Positions 1 through 13,800 are shown, counted from the first letter of the stretch. The stretch is 64,000 bases of DNA from Plotosus lineatus (GCA_024760905.1 CM045745.1:15184782-15248781), one strand, 5' to 3'. The notes: a model not told the origin generated them from the sequence alone. Numbers and translations are program-made.

Positions 1-262
1 AGAGCCTGACCAGCTGAGCCGGTTTAGTGCCTAATAGCCTCCTGCCATAGGAAACTTAAGGACGAAATGCTTGTTAAACATCCACTGGTGGTTACTGTTG
101 TTGATTTTGTGGTGAAATAGAGTCAGGGTGCTTTAAACCCAGTATCTGCTGTCTGGGTTGCATGAATGTTAAGTTCATTTCTGCATGTAGTTATACACAT
201 CCCATTCCAATGTGTGTGTAAATAAGAAATCTAGGTCTGTGTAACTGTACTAGGATGTCAGA
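1..262. other. Intergenic, nothing recognised
   Basis: I see no exon, repeat family or RNA gene in this leading stretch. It ends where the polypurine tract begins. Confidence 0.5.
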
Positions 263-1655
263 GTGAAGTCGGCACAGGAGAGGGGAGCAAAAAAAAAAAA
301 AGAGAGAGAGAGAGAGAAAACAAGACAGAAAAAGAGAAGAGGGGAAGATAAGAAAGAAGAGAGGAGAAAATTAGAGAAGAGGAGAAAAGTGACAATGACA
401 GGAAAAATAGAAGAGGAGAGAAGAAAAGAACAGAAGAGAAGTGGAGTGAAGGAGAAAAGAGGAGTGGAGAGACGAGGCAGAGTGAAGAAAGGAGGATAGG
501 AAAGGAGAAAGAGAGAAGAGGAGAAGAATATAAGAGAGGAGAAGAGAGAAGAGGAGACAAGGGGTGAGGAGAAAAGAAGAGAGGAGGAGAGAAAATGAGC
601 AGACAAGGGAAGAAAAGGTGAGAATAGACGAGAGAAAAGGGGGAAAAAATAGGCCACTGGTGGCTTAGTGGTTATGGTCAGGGGTTCAACCCCCACTATC
701 AGCAATGTCGGGCCCTTGAGCAAGGCCCTTAACTCTCAATTGCTCAGTTGATTTATATATATATATATATATATATAAGTTTCTATGTATAAGAGCATCT
801 GCCAAATACTGTAAACGTAATATAAATGTAAAAGAAGAAGAGGAGATGAGAAAAGATGAGAGAAAGGAGAAAAGATGAGAGAATAGAAGAAAAAGGGAAT
901 GGAGAAAAGAGCAGAGAAGAGTAGAGACAAGATAAGAGAATAGGAGAAAAGGGGAGAGAAGAGAGAAGGGGAACAGAGAAAAGTAAAAAAGATGAGAAAA
1001 GGAGAAAGGAGGAGAAAAGAGACAAGAAGGAGAGAGGAGGAATGAAAGGAGAAAGGAGAAAAATAGAGAAAAGAGGAGAGAAGGGGATATAAGAAGAAGA
1101 GAGAAGGAGAGATGAAAAAGAGGAGAGGAGAAAAAGAGAAAAGAGGAGAGAAGGAGAGATGAAAAGAGGAGAGGAGAAAAATAGAGAAAAGAGGAGAGGA
1201 GAAAAATAGAGAAAAGAGGAGAGAAGAAAAATAGAGAAAAGAGGAGAGATGGAGAGATGAGTTACGAGGAGAGAAGGTGAGATGAGAAAAATTGAGAAAA
1301 GAGAAGAGAATGGTATATGAGGAAAAGGAGAGAAGGAAAGATGAAAAAGAAGAGTGGAGAAAAATAGAGAAAAGGAGAAAAGGAGAGATGAGAAAATAGG
1401 AGGAGAAAAATAGAGAAAAGAGGAAAGAAGAAAAATAGAGAAAAGAGAAGAAAAATAGAGAAAAGAGGAGAGAAGGTGAGATGAGAAAAATTGAGAAAAG
1501 AGGAGAGAAGGGCATATGAGGAAAAGGAGAGGAGAGATGAGAAAAGAGAACAGGAGAAAAATAGAGAAAAGAGGAGAAGAAAAATATAGAAAAGAGGAGA
1601 GAAGAGGAGAGATGAGAAAAGAGGAGAGAAGGGGAGAGGAGAAAGGGGGAGGAGA
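263..1655 (+). repeat. Long polypurine (GGAGA/GAAAA) tract
   Basis: About 1.4 kb in which the + strand is almost entirely A and G, built from imperfect units such as AGAGAAAAGAGGAGAGAAGG and GATGAGAAAA. A tRNA-derived SINE interrupts it at about 651-835. The three long minus-strand reading frames here are Ser/Leu/Phe-rich translations of the polypyrimidine strand and are not genes. The tract stops about 170 bases before the cd99l2 start codon, so it lies in or just upstream of the promoter. Such tracts can form intramolecular triplexes; whether this one does is inference. Confidence 0.9.
651..835 (+). mobile_element. tRNA-derived SINE
   Basis: A box-A-like TGGCTTAGTGGTTATGG and box-B-like GGGGTTCAACCCC head is followed by a body GGGCCCTTGAGCAAGGCCC and a tail ending in AAGAGCATCTGCCAAATACTG and TAAATGTAAA. 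A (TA)n run of about 24 bases sits inside it. The same body and tail recur around 3784-4290. It is inserted in the polypurine tract. Confidence 0.75.
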
Positions 1656-1822
1656 GGACCCGCCCCGTGAGTGACAGCAACGTGAATCTCGCCCCCTCGC
1701 GCTCTCACTGCAGCGGTTTGGACTCGCGACCGTCGTCGAAAAGCCTCTCTGGCTCAAAGCCGGTCTTTAAAATACCTTTCCGACTCAAAACGGTGACAGA
1801 AATCACGACCGGACTTGGCACC
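1640..1822 (+). promoter_or_regulatory. cd99l2: cd99l2 promoter/5' UTR, CpG-containing
   Basis: After the polypurine tract the composition changes to a CpG-containing stretch (CGCCCCCTCGCGCTC, CTCGCGACCGTCGTCG) that runs into the start context GGCACCATGC. No clear TATA box is seen at a sensible distance. The transcription start cannot be fixed from sequence. Confidence 0.55.
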
Positions 1823-1880
1823 ATGCGGAAATTTTCGGTGTGGCCTCTTTTGACCCTTTTTTCCCTGTTAGCTCTCGGAG
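1823..1880 (+). CDS. cd99l2: cd99l2 exon 1 (start, signal peptide)
   Basis: ATG in a good context (CACCATGC) opens a hydrophobic leader, MRKFSVWPLLTLFSLLALG. The exon ends phase 1 at GGAG|GTGAGT. An in-frame ATG at 1667 also opens this frame, but the stretch between the two encodes nothing signal-like, so 1823 is preferred. Confidence 0.93.
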
Positions 1881-4800
1881 GTGAGTGAAGCCCGTCGGCC
1901 GTCTTTTGTTGAAATCCCCCGGTGCTTCAACACGCCGACTTCATCGGTTTCTTTATTTCGTTCTTTCGGCCTGCATGTTCCACACCCTGTAACGGTATGG
2001 TAGAACATTAGAAATATCCGAGTCTGCTTTTACACACCGAGGTCTTCAGTCGTCAGAGATAAGCTGTGAGGAACCAGCATTGTGTAGACCAGACTGTCTG
2101 ACTTCATGGTCTGGGTGTTACAGCCAAAGCTGGAGTTGACAGGTTTTACCTCAGACAGTGTCAGATTTTATTGGGGAAAATATTAAAAATTCACTGTGAT
2201 TCATGTAACGTTACACTTTTGAATATTAATGAGGATATTTGTGTCATATTGCAGTAGTAAAGTAGCCTGCTATTGATGATACATGCATTTTATTTGTAGG
2301 CTGAAACGCTTATTGCTTTTCCTTATCAGACCTTAGCCGTATGCTCTGAGTAATGACGTAATATAATTTATCCTATGATTAAAAATGCACTTTTGTTAAT
2401 AAAATCAAATATTAATACAAAATCCATAATTTTTCAAGCCACTATTGTACTATACTGTATTTGAAAATGAAGTTGCAGGCAATAAGAAATCAGCTCTATG
2501 GGTTTGTATTTGAAACACGCCCATATTAACAATAGCGGTGTCGCCGGTCTCGTGCTCAGCAGCGTGCAGGTGGAGCTCAGTGCGCATGCGTGTGCAAGTC
2601 ACACAGAGCCCAGGTGCAGCACGCGTGGAGCATGGGTTTTGGGGACTGCGGAATACGGGGCGATACCATCTCATTTGAAAAGAAAGGGGTGTTTTGTCTA
2701 TACGAGCGTGTTTTTTGGGGGTGGGAAAAGCTTTTTTCCTGAGCTGTCGCTCTCTCATAAAGTCGGTGGAGTGTGATTTATGTACACATTATAGTGTGTG
2801 AGTGGGTCTCGCGTGTAGGAAGCTAACACTCTGCAGTTGTAGTGCCCCCCACCCCCCCTACTGTGCGGCATTCTGCCCACCCGAAAAGCCGAGTGAGGAG
2901 CTGCAGCCGGTATAAAGGCTCATCTGTCTTCCGTCTCCTCCATCAGCCACACCCTCTGCTGTGTTTGTAAGCAGATCCAGGCTCGAAAAGCCATGTGCTT
3001 CTAACGCCGTCTCATGGGCTGTATTATTGATGCAAGGCTTTTTTTCTTTTCTTTAATTGTTCCCGTAGATCAATTTGCATTTCGCAATCATTAATCACCA
3101 ACATGATTCCATTTCTGCTTTTTAACAATAAAAATTAAAAAAGAAGTATTAACACTTACATATTGAACTGTGTACTCCAGTCAGAATTTCATGTGTCACA
3201 ACACTACATATCACATCTTATTAGTAAGCGCAAATAATAAGAAAACAATCAACTAGTAAAAACATAAACCTAATTTAATACTCATTGGCTATATAGATTC
3301 TTCATGTCCCATGTTAAAATGGCAATTTTTTGTGATGAAAAAATAATTAAGAAAGAAAATGCTAAGATAAACATCTGTTGGGCTTTTACACTTGAGTGGG
3401 TCATTAGGCCAGAGCTTCTCGTGAAGCAATTGGGATTTCAACTCCTGGATGAGACGCTTGACCATCACTAGTTACCGTCCCAGTATTTTTTAAATGTACC
3501 TCATTTATAATTTGTATTATATTGAATTTGGTCTTGTTATTTATTTTTTTACACTGATTAAACCTGTCATTTTATCAAGGGGGTGTATAATTTTTATGCT
3601 ATACAAAAGAAATCAAAAATAGCTGGTCATCTTTCAGAACAACAGCAGCAGACGCAACCCAACCAAACTGTCTAAATGATGGAAATTATTTTTATTAACA
3701 GCTGATAAAGAGCATAACATGAAGTGACCAGATTTTTTTTCTTTTTACTGTGACAGTATTTATATTATCATACCACAAAACCTCAAGGACAGGGGTGGCT
3801 CACTGGTTTCATTGGCTCTGGGTTGCTACTCGAAAGGTTTGTGGTTCAAGCCCCAGGACTCCCAAAGTGACACTTTTTGGCCCTTGTGCCTGTCCAGTAA
3901 CCCTCAAATGCTCAATTGTTCATTCAGCTTCTGAACTGCACAGTCCTAATCAGGGTCTGCCGGCAGCAAAGTACACACTGGACAGCTTGCCAGGTCACTG
4001 TAGGGCAGAAACATGCTGATGGCTATGCAGCCTACTCTTGTCAGCAATTTTTACAGCCTCTCACCATAGACAGTGAGTGGCATGGCCAGCCTTTGATAAC
4101 CCCATTAACTGCACTGAGGGGACAGCAGTGACAGCCGTTGACTGTGGGGCTTGAACCCCCAACCTTGGGATCGGTAACCCAGCACCTTGCCACCAGGCCA
4201 CCACTGCCCAATTGCTCAATTGTATATGAGATCATAGTGTAAGTTGCTCTGGATAAGAGTGCCTGACAAATGCCATAAATGTAAAATAATGATTTAATGT
4301 AACTATGATATGTTTGGGAGAGTGAGGATATGTTGCCTATAACCAGATGTTTTTATTTTCATATTAAAAAAATCATATACACATACAAAGATGATACAGT
4401 CATGACTTAAAACTCACAAAAGAAGGCAGGTGATCTCTCTCTTTGGCCTAGGCTATGGCCAGCACCTACACTGATCAGCCATAACATTGAAACCACTGAC
4501 AGGTGAAGTCAGTAACATACATTATACATTATCTGATTACAGTGGCAGCTGTCAAGGGTTGGAATCAACATTGATGTGTTAGAAGCAGGATATATGGGCA
4601 AGCATATGCATCTAAGTGACTGATAGAATAATTTGTGATGGCTATACAGTCCATATATCTTCCAGACACTAGGTCTTAGTGATCCTGGTATGTAGTACCT
4701 TCCAATCAATGAACCAGAAACATGGTCAGGGGCCTAGTTCTCATTGATTTGAGTGGGGAGCAAAGTCTCTCCTGTCTGGCCTAATCCCAGTCTATCCTGT

Positions 4801-7800
4801 CTAGTCTAATCCCTGCATAGCTGCAGACTTGTCAGAGCCCACATATTCATCACTATTGCTAAAGATTCAGTGCCAGATACACAGCATATTTTCAGTGGTC
4901 TTGTGGGGTCCGTGCCTCAATGGATCTGAGCTGTTTTGCCATACAATATATTAAACAGATGGTTTTAATGTTATGGCTGAGCTAAAACACTTTTTTTTAA
5001 GCCATTTTACTTCTCTTTTGTAAATGTAGATAAATGTAGAGGTAGAGTGTGAGAGGCATGGCTTTGGTCACACGTGACAAAGTGTTAGCATGCTGAGCTG
5101 ATCTGGCAGCACTGTACACAGTGCATGGTGTTTTTAGTTCTGTTACTAATCCTGGCATGGAGTTCAACAGCCTCTGCACAGAAAAAACATAGCTGTAGAG
5201 GGAATGACAGAGACGTGACTTACAGACAGGTTTGAAGCCTTCACAAGACTTCTACAATGTTGTGTAGGACATCAGAAAAGTGAAAAATTAACAGTAAGCA
5301 CCTGTTTAAGGACAAATTCCATGGGGGATTTAAAATGAAATCCTCCATTTTTTTTATTTTTATTTTTTTTTACTTTATCTGACAGTTGGTCAGATGTTCC
5401 AGAATTAAACATTAAGCTCTTTAATCAGAATGACACACAAGGGAAAATCCTCTATGAAATATCCTCTTCATGAGGTCTGTGAAAACAAAAGGTTTTTTAT
5501 GTATTATGAACATTTCTCTTGTGAAAAGATCAGCTTTTATGTAGAATGGCAAAAATGCTTGTCATACTGTGAGGTATATGTTCAAATCACTGAATGAAAT
5601 AATTCTTAGATTAATTTTTAGATTTGGTTTAAGGAGATTAAATATGAGTAGTTTTCCTGAACTGTGATTACTTTACATGGCCGTGTTATCCGTGAGCGTT
5701 ATTAGCATGTCTGTCTTTTGTTTGTTGTTTAAATTTTAAAATATGCTCCGTGTTTGATGTTCCAGGTTTGGCACAAGATCTCAGCCTGCTGGATGCTTTA
5801 AGTCCTGATGACATTACACCAACTTGTAAGTGAACCTCTTCTCCTAAATGTTTCTTTGCCTTCATAAAGCCACAGTAACCTGAAAACAGGCCATTGTATT
5901 ACGAAAATTAAGTCTTCCAACATGAAACAGTAATATAGCTACAGTGGAGTTATGGCCACATCTCCATACTTTGGTGAAAGTTGTAAAGCCATGAGCTTGA
6001 TTTTGTCAGGTTTGTGCTTACATGGCCGCACAGGTGTGTGCAGGTCAGAGCTTGTTCTCCTACTTTAAACTTACACATGCAAACATTTTGGAGCTCTGCA
6101 TGACTAAATATTTTTATAATATTTTTATTATAGTGTATGTTCAGCATAATTCCTAGAATCAGTGTGATCAATGAAATACTGTATGTCAGGCTGATTTTCA
6201 TGCTCAGTTAAAGAAATATGATTTTTGACTCAAAAATTTTAATACTATCCAAATAAATGAAGAACATATTTAGAGAGACACAAATATTATATATTGCTAC
6301 TTAAGAAACTGACTCCTGTGATGTGTTGCTTCCCCCAGCTATTCCAAATCCTAAGGCAAAGGAACAGCCCGGAGGAGCAGGTAAAAGTGGAGGTAATTAC
6401 AGCCCAACCACTTTTAGCAAATAAATAGCTTCTAATAGTATGTAATTTACTTTTACACTGTTATAAGTCCCCCTCGTCCTTAATAACTGCCTGTTGAAGG
6501 ATCATTGATGCTTCTCAGTTGTTCTAACACAAGTCGCTGTGCTTCTTGGTAGAGTTCAAAATTGAGGACGCTTTTGATGATAAACCCACCTCAAAGCCTC
6601 CTGTCATACCCAAAGACCCAGTCAAGCCTATCAATCCCGTCAAGCCGAAAACCCCTACAGTCAAGCCCAAGCAAGGTGAGAGTCATCAATACCAACCCAG
6701 TTTCTTTTCCAGATTGATGAATGGACAATCAGAAGACATTTTCCAACTTTCTGTTCAAGCTTGGCCTTTATTAAGTCAGCATGTTGCTCTAGCACAAATC
6801 TGAATTCTCAGCATCACGACGTGCTTTGTCATCATGCACTGATTTCTAGGGTCCCGTGTTAAACAAGGCGATTACACCTATCCTGAACATTCACAACGTA
6901 CAGAGCCTGAAGTACCCGACACCAAAATGTATAAGGAAAAATGGATTTATGGGGTAATGAACATGCTGACTCATTTTAGGTTAGACTTGTAGCATATGAG
7001 GGCAGATCAGTAGTCATGAATACAGAAGTTGTGTACTCTCCCAAGCCCTGGTTGTATAAAATTTATATTTCTGCACAATCTCCTGTTTTAGGGTAATAGA
7101 CATATAAACCATGCACAGTCTTTTTTTTTTTTTTTTCAATAATGGTGAGTCATGTTTTAAAGCCTCACTTGAGCTGCAGAGCAACTTGTGTGTGTGTGTG
7201 TGTGTCTTTAACCTTACTAACCTGCTAGCTTTTAATGACAGAGGAGACCCCCACTGATTTCTTTGGGCCAACTGTGCGGCCTGGGTTGTTGCCCCATACA
7301 AGCTCCAGTCCCCTCCGGACCTCCGCTTCGTCTAACAAGGCCGGTGTGTATTGGTTTGTCCGTGTCCCTCAGTGGAGCCACTCATAGTCCCTGAGTCTGT
7401 CTGTGTGTTCATTTGTGCAGAAAATTTCCAAGCACGTCAAGGAAGACACTCACCACTGTACCTACTTACATCATTAGTTTGTAATGTTCTGTATCCACCA
7501 CCATTTTCTCTTTAATGTTGACTTTGATGCTTTTTAAATCTATTGACCTTTTTTCATTATTCATTTCATGCCCATAAGTTCACTTACATTTGAGGCACCA
7601 GAGTGTCAACTGCATGCATTCTTCAGTGTTCACAGCCTGCAAGTTTAAAAGCATTATTCAGCCATCCTTTACACTATCATCTGTCTTTATTACAACTACA
7701 ATCACTGGTTTATAAAACCCATTCTGTCAAATGGTACACATTGTTTATTTTATATTATTTTATATACTTTTCTTTTAAGCCTCTTTCACAAAAAACCTGC

Positions 7801-10800
7801 CATTATAGTTTTTTTGCGCACAAATGTAGCAAGGCAGTGTTCACATAGAATGTGTTGCACATCTGCAAGTCTGTTAAAGTCAAATCGTATAATGTTCATA
7901 TGAATGTCACATGATTTGTGGCAAGGCAAAAATATCCTCGTGTAGAATTCCTGTTATATTTAATTGTCGTACGACCGCCCTATGTATGTTACATTCTGTA
8001 CTAACGCTTAACCTAAGACTTGTAAAAACATCTTGGTCATAATGAAGGGAAATCACAAGATTGTTGTAAGAAAACCATACAGTTTTGAGTAAATCAATTG
8101 ATTAAGAAAAGCACATGACATTCATGTGTTAAAAATGACCAAAGGATGACTGGATTCTCTCGGTTACACTTGTCGGTCATTTGAGCGCTAAAATGTAACC
8201 CACAAGGGGATGGCACATGAACAGAGGCGAGTTGGACATGTTTCAAACAATAGCGGGGACTTTGGGTGAGACTGAGCTTGAGCCTTCATTCTGCCCGCTG
8301 GTGCACCATCACCTGTGTATTTTTTATTTTTTTTTAAATTTTAGAAAAGTTCAAGCTCTACTTCCCAACCAACTTTAATTCAGCTGTTGAAAAATAACAT
8401 CCATGGAGTGCTTATTATGATTATTATTATTATTAATAATAATAATAATAATAATAATAATTTATATAAATTAATTCTATTTACAATATAAACAATCTGT
8501 GGGAAACCCCCCCACCCCCCACCCTGGGTAAAAGTGTCAAGCGTTGACCGGTCCGCGGTGATAAAGAGGTTGGGAGCCCCTGGTATACATCATGCATGTC
8601 GGCTTATTTTCCAAAATTGGCAAATTGGTTTTTAATGTTGGGATAGTGTTCAGGTTAAATTGATAAAGTTACAGAAATACATTATAATGTATAATAATGA
8701 TTTTGCTCTTATATTGAAGTATTTATGCAAATTCATTAAAATTACACATAATGATGTATAGTATGAACTCCATAGGTTCATCTGAGCTTGACCTTTCTGA
8801 TGCTCTTCATCCTGAGTATGATAAGAAAAATGAAGAGGGTAAGTATTTATGCTACATCCGTCCTAAACGTGCACACTGGTGCAGGCTTTATGAAGCAAGG
8901 TAAACTATGAGTAAGTCAACAGTGCTCTAAAATGTCTCATATGGAAAATTTTCTTAATTCCAAAACATTTTTCATATTTTACATATCACTGGTTTCCTAA
9001 GTAACTCTACTTTAGCTATGCACCGTAAATAAGGTGCATAATCACCATAGCATTGTGGCTTCAATTGGTCAGGTTGAGGCTTGGCAACATTATGCAGAAA
9101 TAGAGTAAAGTCAGCTGATGACTAGAATGTACTGAATGACCAGGTTATATATTTTTTTTACACATAAACGGGCCCCACAGAGTCCTGACCTCAACTCTAT
9201 TGAAAGTCTTTAGAATGTGCTGGAGAAGACTTTATTGCAGGGATGTCAAACTAATTTTCACTGAGTTCCACATCACTAAATTTATTTGCCACTAAGGGCC
9301 ACTGGGCATCCATTTCAAAAATTGAATGAATTAGAATCTGCATGGCAAAATAATTAGTTTAGGTATTTGTTGTCGTTTCCATGTTCCACTTTCTTTTCCT
9401 GACAACATCTGACAGTGATTAGTTAGCCTGCAGTCTTTCTTGAGTCATGAATAGCTAGGTGTTCATTTAATATGGTTGTTGCCACCTAGGGGACAGATGA
9501 TGAATTACGTACAGTACAACGGTAATGGTTGATGAAAAGAATGTATGACAATCATGTTCTTTAAAAGCTCGCACAGGCCACATAAAATAAGTTAGCAGGC
9601 CTTGAGTTTGACACCTGTGCTTTATAGAGTGGGTTGATTTCCCCCTTCATCAATTCAAGATGAGAGTGAAAAATGGACCCAACTCTAGATGATGATAAAA
9701 GCTTTGACATTGCTTAAGTTTATGAAAACAGTGCCATGGAGATGATGTCCTATAATCAAGACTAAAGGCAGTCCAACAAAATACTAGAGTGTGTACCACT
9801 TTTTATACATCATGTACTACATGATATAGTGAAGTCAACAGCTTACCATGTTCTGTTCCATGTACAATCAGTTGAGTAGGCAAGATGACATCCAGAGATA
9901 AGAGTTATGTGACTGTGACAAAGGTTTATTTTTAGGGTAGGGATACAGCGTTTCAGCAAAAACACTGATAAAATCCACAAATGCATCTAGATCTGGGGGA
10001 TGATCTCAATATGTAGGGTGGAGACTGGTTTGAGCACACATTCACTGATTGTAAAGCAGGGGTATTAATGCTATTCGTACTTTTATAAAGCCACCATTTC
10101 TGAACCTTTTCTAGTTTTCGACAAGCTCATTGTCAGATCTTTAAAAAGAGGACCCTGAGGTCATGTGAAAGGTCTTTATTCTGTGCTATTGTTCTACTGC
10201 AGTACTTGGTATAATTTATCAAACACCAGCAAAATAGTGGGCTGGATTTTTTTTTGTTTGTTTTGTTTTTTTTAGAGGGAGAATTCTATCTAAATGTGTA
10301 ATGGGTCCTATGGAAGGGCTTAAATTCATTCATCATCTGAACTGCTGAATCCTATATAGTGTAGTGGGGGGAGCTGGCGCCATCCCAACCGACTCTGGGT
10401 GAGGGCAGAGTACACCCTGGACAGCTCGCCAGATCATTGCAGGGTAGAAACACGCTGATGGCTATGCAGCCTATTCTTGACGAAAGTCAGCAATGGTTCT
10501 TTTACATGCTGCTCATAATATATAATATTAATAAATAATGAGACATGGCCAAATCTTTCATAACCCAGTTAGCTGCAGTGGGGGGGGGGGGGGCAGTAGT
10601 GACATCTGTTGACTGTGGGGTTGAACCCCCAACCCTGGGGTCGGTAATCCAGCACCTTTCCACTGGTACACCACTTCCCCAGGACTTAAATTGTGCCTCA
10701 GAACAATAATAAAAAAAAAAAATCTAAAGGCCAGCTAAAATTTCCAGACATTAAAAGATTCTTAAATGGTGAAACAGCAAGACATTTCCACTTACACTCT

Positions 10801-13800
10801 GGAGGTGACCTTTGAATGATTCTGCGAGCCATCTGCCACCGGGAGATTAAATACAGCAAAATTGGCCGTGCTGTTTGGGGAGGAGAGATGGGCATCCTTG
10901 GCAACCGGGGTGTTTATGAGCCCATGCATACAGAACAGGGAAGGTGGCATTTTTCTCGAAGTGCATTACACTGCCTCGTGTCTGAAGAAGCATAATTTGC
11001 ATGAACATGTTGTTTGACCGTAGAAAGCTGGCAGGTGGCAGGGAATTGGTGGGGCAGAAGAAAAGTGACGCCTAATAGGAAGGTTTGCTTGGTGATTGGC
11101 TGCCAGCCAATCACAGTCGCACCATAGTACTAACGACATATGATGAGTTATGTGGTAATATGCTAATCCTAGTGAGGTGACCTTAATAATAAAAGAAGTG
11201 TGAAAGTGAAATTAAAGGAGACTGCATAGCATCTCATGTTCCTCTCTGATAAACATTTTTGAGCAGGTGACAGCAGATACTGGAGGTGGAAATGGCCGTA
11301 AGGAACACATCATGCTTGTGGGTGATGCTTCCTGTCATGGGAATAAACTCTATATCTCACTTCCCCTCTGTTATCTTCCTTCTGTGATGGTGTTGCACAT
11401 GGTTTTTGCTTTTGCATCAGATTTAAACTCCACCTTTACTCTTAAGGTCTAATAAGCTGTCTGGCTCTGATGATAGTCTTATGTAATATAGAAGGCACAT
11501 CATACTAATAAACCACCAACAGTGGTTCTGTCCTGCTGCTGTGTAAAACACATGACCTGCACACTTTTGTTATCATTATGGATGCTTGTATAGTGCATTA
11601 TTCATACACACGTACGCTCAATGTGCATGCATGAGAATATCGCGTTGTTCTATCCTCTTGACGCTGAGCGCCAAGCAGGAAGCAACAACTCCCAAATTTT
11701 AACATCTTATGGTATGACATGGCCGGATTTGAACTCCGACCTTCCGGAGGATAAAGCGGACGCTCTACTAACTGAGCTAAATCCCCGGTCACTTGTATGG
11801 GTCTTGCTTGTTACAGCTACCAGGTTTGCAGGTTTCCTGATTATCATCTACTGAATCTTGTACTCGGTTTTCCTGTCTTTCCATCGCTCTTTTCAGCTTT
11901 CAGGGGATTCTCTCTCCATCTCTGATTCCTTTCAATGATTTTATATATTGTTGTCTCTGTGAGCAGCTATTATGCTGCTTACAAGCTACAAACCAGATTC
12001 CAAAAAAGTTGGCACACGGTACAAATTGTGAATAAAAACTGAATGCAATGAGGTGGAAGTGCCAAATTTCAATATTTTATTCCAACTTGAATATAGATGA
12101 CTGGGTCAAAAGTTTAAACTGAGAAAATGTAACACATCCCCTCTTCTTCTTACAACAGTCTGCAAGCATCTGCTGACCGAGAGACAAGTTTCTCAAGTTT
12201 AGAAATAGGAATGCTGTCCCATTCTTGTCCAATACAGGCCTCAAACTGTTCAACTGTCTTGGGCCTTCTTTGTTGCACCTGCCTCTTTATTATGCACCAA
12301 ATGTTCTCTATAGGTGAACGATCTGGACTACAGGCAGGCCATTTCAATACCCAGATCCTGCCCCTACGCAGCCATGATGTTGTAATTAATGCTGCATGTG
12401 GTCTGGTATTATCACGTTGAAAAATGCAAGGTCTTCTCTGAAGAAAACAACGTTTTGATGGGACCATATGTTGTTCTAAAACCTGAATATACCTTCTGCA
12501 TTAACGGTGCCTTTCCAGATGTGCAAGCTGCCCACACCACACGCACTCATGCAACCCAATACAATCACAGATACAGGCTTCTGAACTGAGCACTGATGAT
12601 AACTCGGGTTGTCCTTGTCCTCTTTAGTACGGATGACATGGTGTCCCAGTTTTCCATAAAGAACTTCGAATCGCGATTCGTCTAAACACAGAACAGGTTT
12701 ACACTTTGCCACACTCTATTTTAAATGACCCCTGGCCCAGAGAAAACACCTGCGCTTCTCGGTCCTGTTTAGAAATGGCTTCTACTTTGTACTGTAGAGT
12801 TTAAGCTGGCAACGGCGGATGGCACGGTGGATTGTGTTCACTGACGATGATTTCTGGAAGTGCTGCTGAGCCCATTCTGTGATTTTCCTTACAGTAGCAT
12901 TCCTGTTTGTGGTGCAGTGCCGTTTAAGGGCCCGAAGATCACGGCCATCCAGTATGGTTTTTCGGCCTTTGCTGTTACGCCAAGAGATTATTCCAGATTC
13001 TCTGAATCTTTGGATGATGTTATGCACTGTAGTAGATGATGATAACTTCAAACTTTTTGCAGTTTTTCTCTGAAAAGGAAACACCTTTCTGATATTGCTC
13101 CACTATCTTTCTATGCAACATTGGGGGAATTGGTGGTCTTCTTCCCATCTTTGGTTCTGAAAGACACTGCCCCTCCGAGAAGCACTTTTACACGCCGTCA
13201 TGTTGCCAATGGACCTCATTAGTGGCAATTGGTCTTCCAGCTGTCCGTTGTAAGTGCAGTTGACTTTTCCAGCCTCTTATTGCTACCTGTTCCAACTTTT
13301 TTTTTTAGATTTGTTGACACCATGAAATTTAGAATCAACATATTTTTTCCTTAAAACGATCCATTTTTCTCAGTTTAAACTTTTGACCCTGTCATCTATG
13401 TTCTATTCGGAATAAAATATTGAAATTTGGCAATTCCACATCATTGCATTCAGTTTTTATTCACAATTTGTACAGAGTCCCAACTTTTTTTAGAATCCAG
13501 TTTGTAACATTATTCATCTAACTTCCCAGGAGGCAAGTTTTCTAATGCTGACCTGTATGATGTGGCTAAAGATGGCTATAAGCCAGACAAAGGTAAAGAT
13601 AGTATATTAGACTTATTTCTTTTGCACTTTCTTTCATGCTTTCCCACTTTTGTCACATTTGTATTTTATTTTGTACATTTATGCAAATTTTTTTTTCTTT
13701 CTCGTCTCTTTTTTCCTTTCACATTTCTCTTTAGCAGAATTCTTTTTGCACCATTCTTTATTTCATTCATACCTTTTCATTCTCCGAAAAAAAACAAAGG

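Larger units (their letters stand above)
1881..5765 (+). other. cd99l2: cd99l2 intron 1
   Basis: No exon was found in this 3.9-kb intron. It holds nested SINEs (3784-4290), a Tc1-like remnant (4467-4984), and a locally GC-rich patch around 2520-2960 with a TATA-like element at 2911. The remainder is AT-rich and unremarkable. Confidence 0.7.
8839..13529 (+). other. cd99l2: cd99l2 intron 6
   Basis: A 4.7-kb intron with no convincing exon. It carries a hAT-type MITE inside a transposase remnant (9165-9720), a SINE (10330-10681), a second tRNA-derived SINE (11600-11795) and a 1.52-kb Tc1 transposon (11987-13506) ending only 23 bases before exon 7. Confidence 0.75.

Noticed and set aside
250..1757. 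Long minus-strand open frames over the polypurine tract
   Set aside because: They are Ser/Leu/Phe translations of simple polypyrimidine sequence, overlap in several frames at once, and run into the cd99l2 5' region without splice or promoter signals.
1667..1822. Upstream in-frame ATG extending cd99l2 at its N terminus
   Set aside because: The extension would bury the signal peptide behind about 52 residues with no leader character; ATG 1823 has the better context.
6851..6958. Possible extra cd99l2 exon after TTTCTAG
   Set aside because: The frame is open, but no good donor in phase 1 follows (only a weak CGTACAG), and the sequence lacks CD99L2-like features.
11269..11298. Gly-rich exon candidate (TGAGCAG ... 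GCC|GTAAGG) in cd99l2 intron 6
   Set aside because: The Gly-rich frame needs a phase 0 entry whereas all flanking exons are phase 1, so it would break the reading frame.
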